From positions 1,424,683,121 through 1,424,747,120 of the forward strand of contig NC_056733.1 of assembly GCF_019279795.1 (NCBI RefSeq): a stretch of DNA of 64,000 bases, given 5' to 3'. Positions 56,096 through 64,000 of the stretch are shown here, one piece after another (within the stretch, counting starts at the first letter, position 1; every line of letters begins with the position of its first letter). A model generated the notes under the pieces. It did no database searches, was not told the origin of the DNA, and was given only the letters and a program-made list of their open reading frames with translations. Made by a program: the position numbers and the translations under genes. The DNA comes from Protopterus annectens (taxonomy: Eukaryota; Chordata; Ceratodontiformes; Protopteridae).

Positions 56096-56261
56096 AACAA
56101 CATATCTATTTACACTATGTACATAGATGCTTTATTCCACAGTTATATAGACAGTATATACATAATATCCAAGTTATTATTTAATATCTGAACTTGTATG
56201 TGTTCTTTGGTTCCATTATAGTGTATTTCTAAGTGTGATGAATTATGCTAATATGATATTA

Positions 56262-59200
56262 AAAGTTTACTATTTTATGAGTTAAAAGGTGTTGTATAGC
56301 TACTTGTTTGAAACCCTCCCAAGAGATATTTATCGTTTCTAGCCATTTAAAAGCTATATACAGTTTCATTAGTAGGGTGTATTTGCTTGTTCTTGGGATG
56401 TTTGGTGGGAGAATGTATAACAGAGTGAATTCCCAAGTTAATGTTGATGTTTGATAACCTGTTTTTTGTAATTGTACCTTGAGAGAGTTCCAGAGTTTAT
56501 AGACACATTTACAGCTCAAATCAGCTATCTGGTCCTTACAGTGTGGGCAGAAAGGTGATTTTGATGTAGGAATGCAGGTGTAAAATAAGCATTATTATTG
56601 ATCATGAGCTGAGTGTATGCTAACTTTTTGAGGGGTAGAATCTTCAGTGTTAGATTGATTGCCTGGCTTATTTGCTGATCATCTATGGATGGTTTAATTT
56701 TTCTCCAGTAGTTAGAGAAGAGGAGGTCCTTCTGGTATTTGATTTCATTTATCATTTTATATGAATTGGTAATAGTTTTCTTTGTTGTGATAATAGTTTT
56801 CCAAAGCCTGCTACAAGTTTCTATGTCACTATTGGTCATAGTAATATTTTGGAGATAACTGGAACACAGTTCTTTGATTTGTCTTAGGATTATTATGTGT
56901 GATTTAGGGAGGTGAGTTGGTCCTCATTTCTTGTATTCAACAGTTAAGGTAGGGTTAGATATCTTGGATTGTTTTATCTTTTAGTCTGGGAAAAGGGACT
57001 AAGTCCAGCATCTTATTGTTTATTTTTAAATTTGTTTTTTTATGAAGGGGTTGCAGTATTGTCATGGCATGTCTAAGGTTCAAGAATTGAAAGAGTTTTT
57101 GCGCTAAGTTGATAGAATGTTTTAAGGGCTCTATAATGTTATAAGTTTGTATTTCTTTCTGCTTCAGGAATGGAAGTGCTTTGGGATTGAAACCTAGAGC
57201 TTTAATATATCTATAATATATTGTCACCCAGAGAGGAGACCAGTTTTTTATTGACGGGTTATGTTCAGCTATTTTCAATATTCTGTTAGTGTTAATGATC
57301 GAGTAGTACATTTTAAAATCTGGTAGATTTAGTCCTCCTTGCTTTTTGGGGAGTGTTAATTTGGATAGGAGATCTGTTTTCATATACATTTTGCTAGGAA
57401 GGTATGAATTTGTTTGAAGAATTTATTATGTATTGTCTGTGATGTCATGAATATATACATTAATCTAGGTAAAATGTTCATTTTGATTATTGATACTTTG
57501 GCCAAGAATGATAGTTTTAGGTTGTTCCATCTTTTGCAGTCTTGCATTATATTTTGCCATTTAAGGTTTACATTGTGTTGGTAGAAGTCTTTGTTACTCT
57601 GGAAAAAGGTGATTCCCAGGTATTTAGTTTCTTCTTTAATTTTTATTGTGTTTAACAATGGTATTAGTGAGATGAGTTTGGGTGTTTTAGGGGAAAATAT
57701 TAGTTTTATTAAGGTTTAGTTTGTAGTTAGACATAGTCGAAATGTTCAATTGCAGCTATTATTTTGTTTATATCTGAATTTGGTGTAGTGCAGTATATGT
57801 TCAGATCATCTGCAAATGCAGTGAGGTATATTTTGAAGTTGTTGATGGAGGATTGTGATATGTATTTTGTTTAATGTATAGAAAGAGTGGTTCTAGGTAT
57901 AGGTTAAACAGGAAGGGTGATAGTGGGCATCCTTGTCTTGTTCCATTTTTTTATTAGGATCCTATTTGACCAAGTTTTATTTATATACAGAGATGTGTAT
58001 GGGTTGCTAAGAGTTTGGATGATCTGAATGAAGTTATTGGGTATATTAAAGTAGGGTAGTGTTTGGAGTAAGAATTCTAGATTAACCCTATCAAATGCTT
58101 TGTGGGCATCCACTACCATTGTGTAGATGTTGATATTGTATCGGTTAGCGTGGATATTAGTGCATCTAATGTTAATGTATTGTCACTAGTCTGTCTATGT
58201 GGTGTGAAACCGGATTGTTCTGGGGAGAGGATTTTTTCTATCAGATTTTTTATTCTGTTTGCAAGTATAGAGGTAAATATTTTAGTATCTATATTTAAGA
58301 GGGAGATGGGTCTGTAGCTATCGGGGTTTTGGGGGTCTGTGTGTTCTTTTAATATAAATATAGTTTTAGAGGCATTAAAGTGGATATCATTTATTTTATA
58401 GTTTATTATGTAATTCAGTGTATAGCATAGTAGTTTGGCTATCAAGGGGAAAATGCTTTGTAAAATTCTGATGTGAGACCATCCGGACCCAGAGCCTTAT
58501 GCACTTTTAAGTGTTTGATTGTTGTAATAATTTCACTGATGGATATCGGCTCAGTTAGTTTTTTGTTGGTCTAAATTGAGTTTAGGGAATTTCAGTTTTG
58601 AAGAAAAAGAGTTCTATCTTCCTTTGAGGTTTGTAGTATTTGTGCTCCATATATTTGAGAGTATATTTGTTCAAATGTTTTAGTAATGTCTTCATTTTTT
58701 GTGTAGTTTTTGTCTCTGTAGTTTATTTCTGATATATTGGAGGCATTTTTGTGTTGGCAGATAATTCTGGCCAGAGCTCTAGATGGTATTTGAGCTTCTT
58801 CTGCGTAAGTGGCTAACATTCTGGCTTCATAGAAAGATAGGTTCCTGGTTTCTAACATATATAGATCCCTTTGCAGTTTTAAACGTTCTGCTTCTGTTTG
58901 ATTATTAGGGTTATTTATTAGTTCTTTTTCAAGATGCTCTATTTTACCTTTCACTATATGCTCCTCTTTCAGTTGTATTTTTTATAGTATGCTGCTTTTT
59001 TGATAAACAATTATCTGATTTGTGCTTTGTTTATGTCAGTTGGTACTTGGGAGTTAGTGATATTTGTAAGAGCTACTTTTAGTATTGCTTCTGTTTCTTT
59101 TATTACATCCATTTTGGAAAGTAAATTAGGGTTTAATGACCAATTATGACCCCTATTCTCTAAATATATCTTTTTGTCCTAGTTAATGTTCAGTGTGATT

Positions 59201-59595
59201 TTGGAGTGATCTGAAAAGAACCTGGTATGTATAGTTATTGTTGGGTCCATGTTAATGAATATGTCAGAAATTAAGAAGAAGTCTATCCTTGAGCACATTT
59301 TGTGGCATTGCGAATAGAATGTGAATTTCCCTGTTTTATCTGCACTGTCCATGTGTTTTAAAAGTCATATATAGTTGAAATCTTGTTTAGTTTCATTAAG
59401 GGGCTATGTGGCTTGTTTATTATGTGATTTGGTCAGATTAGATTTATCCTTTTCTGGGTTTTGATATGTATTCCAGTCATCTCCAATCACTAGGTAGTGA
59501 TCTTTAAATTGGTTTAAGGTTGGGTATAATGACATAAAAAAGTGTTGTTGGTTATTACAGGGTGCGTAAACATTAAGTACCATTATAGGTTTTGG
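56262..59595 (-). pseudogene. L1-like ORF2: endonuclease (partial), RT and C-terminal domain
   Basis: From 59595 down: endonuclease (MVLNVYAPCNNQQHFFMSLY, then LVIGDDWNTYQNP near 59475), linker (58954-58592; LSFYEARMLATYAEEAQIPS), and RT fingers (58445-58113; NPDSYRPISLLN and LSPEQSGFTPHRQTSDN). Motif A is VVDAHKAFDRVNLEF near 58115, and the catalytic AFADDL lies at 57799-57816. The thumb is at 57658-57380 (LSFLAKVSIIKMNILPRLMY), then LPKKQGGLNLPDFKMYYSI near 57350. The Cys-rich end is near 56545-56490 (CPHCKDQ ... CKCVYKLW), with SWEGFKQVAIQHLLTHK at the end. Most catalytic residues remain, but frames change several times with stops between domains, so it is not functional. ORF1 is absent. 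Confidence 0.85.
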
Positions 59596-59614
59596 TGCTT
59601 GTATGCACATTATT
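59596..59614. repeat. Target-site duplication at the L1 5' side
   Basis: Identical to 55884-55902. Confidence 0.9.
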
Positions 59615-59615
59615 T

Positions 59616-60637
59616 GATTGCTATTGCAAAGCTGTGTCTGTGGCAAAGACAGATAACCCACTACAACTGTGCTGTGTAAGTGAAATGCTCTGATGAGTGA
59701 AATCTACAGCTATCTAATTGTTTTAACCTTTGTTTCCCTTTTTATCTTTTTATTATTTATTTATTTATTTATTTATTGCCTTTATGATGTGCATGGTATG
59801 TAGCATAGCGCAAACAGTGTTCACTGCTTAAGGAAAAAGTGAAAAATTTAATTTCAGTTGCAATACAGAGCACAAACACGCTTAGTAGCATTGCATGGCA
59901 GTCAACACCACGAATGGTAATGACTGCAGAAATTCCATCTGTTAGCCAACTGTCAATGTGGCACAAGGTGTAAATATGGTGAACCAAAATTAGAGAACAG
60001 AGATAAAGCAGGGTTTGAGTCGCACAGTAAATATTTTAGTGAGGGGAGTCATAATGAGTATTTACACAAGTAATATGTGTTGGATATTTTCTTTTCCATT
60101 TGTGTTTTGTCTGCTTGTGTGCAAACATGGTTCACTTCTTAAGGAAAATCTTAATTTAGTGCTCCTTCCTCCATGCAAAAAGGCTCAGTGGTGATTTGCC
60201 ACCTTCAGTATTCTGGACAGTACTAAGTGTATAAAATACACTTCCTGCCTAGCTTTCCCTGTGGCACCAAGTCTAAGTGCAATGAGTTCATTGTCAGAAT
60301 ACATGTGAGCCAGGGTTCAAATCCAGCAGACCCTACATTTTAGCAAGGGTGTCACACTGTCATTGCTCCCAAAACTTTGATTATAAAGGTAATACTACTT
60401 ACCAATAGCTACATATAGTAGGTTGATTGACAAAAAGGTATTATTACTGTTTGCATACAGAGGTATCATTAATGGCTGACATATGAACCTCAGTTGATTA
60501 TGTGTGTAACTGGTTTAGCATGACAATGAAGATTATGTCATTAAAAATGTAGTTGCGTATCTCTGATGAACACAGACATTCACTGACAATCATCTAGATC
60601 CCTATAATAACCCAATTAAATCTTTGAAACAGAATGT
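59616..60637. other. No gene; two weak Pol III box candidates
   Basis: An (ATTT)n tract is at about 59753-59777. GGTTCAAATCC (60314-60324) fits the B box exactly and GGTTTGAGTCG lies at about 60014, but neither has a good A box at tRNA spacing. They may be SINE relics. Confidence 0.35.
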
Positions 60638-60645
60638 ATTGTGAG
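60638..60645. repeat. Left 8-bp target duplication of MITE copy 2
   Basis: ATTGTGAG; the right side has ATTGTAAG at 60990-60997. Confidence 0.6.
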
Positions 60646-60989
60646 GGACCCTATCAGATGATCGAGTTTTTGGAAACTTGAAATTCATATGGTCGAGACA
60701 ATATGATCGAGTTTCTGAAAACTTGAAGGTTTTGAATGGAGACTGCAGTACAGTGCAGAAAGAGAAATTTACCCCTTCATCACTGTAGTGCAATCTCGGA
60801 GTTGGTATATATAATTTACAGGGGCTGTGGGGGTGCAGGGGGGCTTGCTCATCTGCAAAAATGTAAAAAAGGTAGATGTTTGTGTTTTGTTTTTTTTTTT
60901 TTGATGCTCGAGTTTTTGGAAATTCGATCATATGGTCTCGACCATATGAATTTCGAGTTTCTGAAGACTCAGTCATCTGAGAGGGATCC
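60646..60989 (+). mobile_element. MITE copy 2 with about 80-bp inverted ends
   Basis: A 344-bp element starting GGACCCTATCAGATGA. Its end complement starts GGATCCCTCTCAGATGA, and the arms continue to match (GAAATTCATATGGTCGAGAC in both). The centre has a G-run/C-run segment near 60825-60850. An 8-bp flanking repeat with one mismatch suggests a hAT- or MULE-like source. It has no coding capacity; the 182-codon minus-strand frame across it is an artefact. Confidence 0.8.
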
Positions 60990-60997
60990 ATTGTAAG

Positions 60998-61639
60998 GTA
61001 TGTATCATAACTCCAAACTCTATTAATAAAGTCATGCAAGTCTATCCATTTCCAATATATGTCAGAAATTAGTACTGCATCACATCTGAGAATGCATAAA
61101 GTATCACTTTTTAATATCAGACACATACAGGTCAAATCAAAGTACAGCACCAGTCACTCTTTAAGCTGTATATCTTTAATGACCATGCCTGACAAACACT
61201 TCCTCTTTGCCAATGAGAAATAATCACCTGTGTGGAAATGTATGCATTCCCTTTTACAAAGGTTTGAATCTCACCTTGTACAAATTACTGTTAACAGTGT
61301 GTAAGTCGCAACAAAATATGTGCCAAGTCATCCCACTGATCCCTCCAAAGTTAATGCTTAAAAGCCAAACCATTGAGCATTTCAGTGTTGAAAATGCCAA
61401 AGATCAATGCCAACTTTGACATCATCATTGCTGTTTCATAAACTCCCTTCTTCTTTGTTTGGTAATGTCTCTTTTTCCTTATTATTGCACAAATGCATTT
61501 GGCATGGTTGTACATATCTGCGTACTGGTCTTAAAATGTGAGATCACAAACTGGCAGGAATCCATTGCCACTGTTGTTGGAGGACCTTTGCAGACATGGC
61601 AAGTGATAGGGGTGATGGTGCCAAATTCAGGGCAAAGAG
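60998..61639. other. No gene seen
   Basis: May hold upstream sequence of the Myb/SANT-like pseudogene that follows, but nothing is recognisable. Confidence 0.4.
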
Positions 61640-62974
61640 GAGGCAGTGTGGAGGAGTCCAAAATTTTTGTTGCACTCCTTGTCAAGAGCTACAGGCTGAG
61701 GCTTGGAACAGCTTAGCCAAGGCTGTCTTTAAAGCGACTGGCACACCACACACCGGGAAGCAGTGTAGGTAAGGTACCACTACAATGCCCTTAAGAGGCA
61801 CAGGAAGGCACAACTCAAACAGTGGCTCAGTGAGTTTCATACTGGTAACACCCCCCCCTCCCCCCAGTTGTGTAAGTATACAGACCAAGCAATATGAAAT
61901 GATATGGAACTGTGTAGACAGTCATGACTGGAATGCATAATGTTTTTATGTCCCTCATTCTCTGTTTTACAGCTGCAGAGGAAATTGCAGCAAACAGGGA
62001 GGCACATGCTGAGAAATAGGCGCAACTCAGAGAGGCAAGGGGGTATGTCTGCAGCACAACTGATGCTGACTGTATTAATTATTTTGATTGTATAGATCAG
62101 TAGCAAATTCAGCATGCATACCTTAATTGTAATAGCAAGTATGTATGCTTTCTCCTGTAGCTCTTGGTTGTTTAATTAGGAAAGTGTGGTAGTGTATTCA
62201 GATTATGTGGGTTCAACCTACAGATTTGCATTCAACAAGTATTATTTTTACTATTGAAATGCAGCAATACTGGCTTTAATACCATGTTGTTAAACTTACT
62301 CTGTAGTATCTTTGAAAGCATCTATGGAATATGTGCATATTCCAAGGATTACTTGTAACAATTCACAATCATTTTTGGTTGAGTGAAACCTCTATAGCTA
62401 GGATAATAATAAATGGCTGTTTATTGTAATAAAGAATGAATGTGACAAATCATGGTTCTAATCACCTCTCTTCTTTTCTTTTTGTCTCACCCCACACCTT
62501 ATCTCTCTTTTTTTGTGTGTGTTTTTTTTAATATTATTTTCTTTTTTCGTTACAAAGAATCACACCGTTCTGATATCATACTTTTCTGACAACAAAACAA
62601 ACGTATTGCAGCACAAGGAGGTGGGCCAACCACTGCAGCTTGGCCTGCCAACCCTCCACCAGCTGCCGCACCAACATGCAACCTGGCAGTACTGCCTCCA
62701 CAACCCCTTCCCTACTTGTTCCATCCTCATCAGGTAGCAGTGCCCTGGCTGGTGGTGCAGTGGTACCCTCTGGGAGTACAGGTGTAGGTGTTGATAATGA
62801 CATCCTCCAGGAGCTGCCAAGGATGGTGTGAGATCTGATAGAATGTGGCTTTGATGCCTACATCAACCAAGTAGAGATGGTGTTCCTAAAAATCCCAAAA
62901 ATATTACCATGTCAAGCAATCTCACAGACAACTGAAGAAGGGGACAGTAGTGACAGTTCTGAGGGTGAGGATTA
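61640..62974 (+). pseudogene. Myb/SANT-like DNA-binding gene, three predicted exons, broken
   Basis: Exon A (about 61640-61829) reads, with frameshifts, ESKIFVALLVKSYR, AWNSLAKAVFKATGTPHTGK and RYHYNALKRHRKAQLKQWL, the layout of the Myb/SANT-like domain of Harbinger accessory proteins and NAIF1-type proteins. A GTGAGT donor at 61830 and an excellent acceptor (TCTCTGTTTTACAG) at 61972 give exon B (61973-62042), which keeps the frame: AEEIAANREAHAEK. A GTATGT donor at 62043 and ATTGCAG at 62611 lead to exon C (62612-62974). That exon is in the same frame: a Ser/Thr/Gly-rich linker, VDNDILQELPRMV, and an acidic end TTEEGDSSDSSEGED before TAG. In-frame stops at about 62015 and 62829 and frameshifts in exon A show it is dead. 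It may be a transposon gene or a decayed host copy. Confidence 0.55.
61830..61972 (+). other. Predicted intron 1 of the Myb/SANT-like pseudogene
   Basis: GT-AG intron of 143 bases in phase 1 with a pyrimidine-rich 3' end. Removing it joins the two coding parts in frame. Confidence 0.5.
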
Positions 62975-64000
62975 GATTCTCACTGTTCCCACACTCGATG
63001 GGCATGTGCCTCTGTTTCCCCTACCTATCCTCAATCATGGTGTCCCCCAACCATTTTGTGTCCATCACCATCACTCTCTGTCTGCTATGTTCTGTTTGTC
63101 TGCACATGCTTCCTCACCCACCCTACCTACCACACCATCACACTCCTAGGTCCCTTTCCCAACATTCGTCTCTTTTTGAAACCAAAAAAAAAGTGCACCT
63201 GTCCCACAAGAAAAGTGTTCCATACATAACTGTCCACTTTGCATATGTGTCTTCTCAACACACTTGATTTGGTGCAATTGGCTATACAACATCCTTGCAC
63301 TGTTGTACCCATCCGTGTTGTGGTGACAGCCCAAATTCATCAAATTTTGTCTGCCTGTGCACATTGCTATGGTGAAGAAGTAGATATCTATGGTTTTCTG
63401 CCAATCACATCCTGCAAATGCCTGCATTGCCTCTCCTACTTCTTTCTGCTTGCCCCCCCATTTCACCACTTTCTTGTCGACCCCATTTCCACACATTTAA
63501 TCTAGTCAAAAAATAGACACTTGGCCAGAAATGGCCCATAAAACCCCTTGACTTTTTATCCTCTGCATTTGAGCAGAGTATGGCATTGAGCACCAATGCC
63601 AAGTGGTGGTGAATAGTTGTTCACATCCTTTGGCAAAACCTGGTGAGATTTTGCTATTGCCGGATCAGTTCCGGTATCTTTGCCCAAAGATGCTTAAATA
63701 TGCTGTGCTACAGGAATACAGAGTTAAGGCAGAGTAAAGGCACACTTTGAAACAGTTACTCTGACAGTTCTTAGACTGCTGGATGTGACAAAGTACAACT
63801 ACCTATTTGACATAAATCACTTGACTGAAGATTGTTTTTCCCCATAACATCAAGAGTTCAATTCCAGATGCATCTCACATCATTTCTTAGTGTAATATTT
63901 TATGTCTATGATATGTATAATCACCCACATCTAAACATTTGCCACAGTTATGAGTTCTCATGGAGATATATTGAATTCTGGCCAATAGAGTTTTTCAAGT
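62975..64000. other. No gene seen
   Basis: Short open frames on both strands (for example 63146-63496 minus) lack recognisable motifs. The region could hold the 3' UTR of the Myb/SANT-like gene. Confidence 0.45.

Larger units (their letters stand above)
55903..59595 (-). mobile_element. L1-like element, 5'-truncated, with target duplication
   Basis: A 3.7-kb minus-strand insertion. It begins inside the endonuclease at 59595 and ends in an A-rich tail at 55903-55945. The flanking 19-bp perfect repeat (20 with the shared T) defines both edges. An AT/ACAT microsatellite (55962-56095) sits in the 3' UTR. Family differs from the copy at 38.9-42.0 kb, but the ORF2 C-terminal blocks are shared. Confidence 0.9.

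Noticed and set aside
60300..60330. tRNA gene or SINE head at a perfect B box
   Set aside because: No matching A box at normal spacing and no cloverleaf could be drawn.
60602..61150. 182-codon minus-strand frame
   Set aside because: It runs through the MITE and its inverted arms; the translation reflects the repeat, not a protein family.

Overview
The window looks like gene-poor nuclear DNA from a non-amniote vertebrate. It is AT-rich, full of (AC)n, (GT)n and (AT)n microsatellites, and packed with decayed transposable elements. The mix seen here is CR1-like, L1-like, L2/Rex-like and RTE-like LINEs, Penelope-like elements with GIY-YIG domains, Ty3/Gypsy elements, tRNA-headed SINEs with the central domain familiar from fish genomes, and FLYWCH-MULE, Harbinger and MITE-type DNA transposons. 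That mix fits a ray-finned fish with a fairly large genome best. Lungfish or amphibian cannot be excluded from sequence reading alone. I recognise no intact host protein-coding gene, rRNA or functional tRNA gene. The nearest to host-like content are one possible exon (about 13.4-13.7 kb, minus) and a broken three-exon Myb/SANT-like gene (61.6-63.0 kb, plus).

Layout. 0-5.3 kb: RTE-like endonuclease/RT remnant, a LINE 3' end, a reverse-oriented SINE and an L2/Rex-like RT scrap. 5.6-10.0 kb, minus: a Ty3/Gypsy element with putative LTR and primer-binding site, gag with a CCHC knuckle, protease remnant, then integrase directly after protease and a trace of the RT N-terminus. This integrase-before-RT order is that of the Gmr1-like group. 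10.3-12.3 kb: CR1 pieces, a GC-rich hairpin repeat, AT/AC microsatellites and a tRNA-headed SINE whose tail matches CR1 3' ends. 13-19 kb: possible exon, SINE with expanded AC tract, Penelope GIY-YIG piece, Penelope-type terminal region, and a SINE with an 18-bp target duplication. 20.2-20.6 kb: seven copies of a 53-bp minisatellite. 21.4-25.6 kb: CR1 copy, then a Penelope-like RT/GIY-YIG remnant.

27.5-29.4 kb: MULE element with 89-bp inverted ends and a broken FLYWCH/transposase gene. 30.1 and 60.6 kb: two copies of one MITE. 32.2-35.3 kb, minus: the longest CR1 copy. 38.9-42.0 kb: L1-like element with ORF1 kept but most of ORF2 deleted, flanked by target duplications. 44.1-46.3 kb: two Gypsy remnants in inverted orientation. 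46.8-48.3 kb: CR1 copy with another LINE 3' end nested inside. 49.5-50.6 kb, minus: Penelope C-terminus and terminal region. 53.0-53.5 kb: Harbinger transposase N-terminus cut by a Penelope end. 55.9-59.6 kb, minus: a 5'-truncated L1 with a 19-bp perfect target duplication. 61.6-63.0 kb: Myb/SANT-like pseudogene.

The elements are best read as layers of insertions rather than a functional neighbourhood. The most unusual signal is a hammerhead-like stem motif shared by three Penelope-type ends. Others are the HAL1-like internally deleted L1 with a YY1-type site at its 5' end, the tRNA/CR1 composite SINE, and the spliced Myb/SANT pseudogene.
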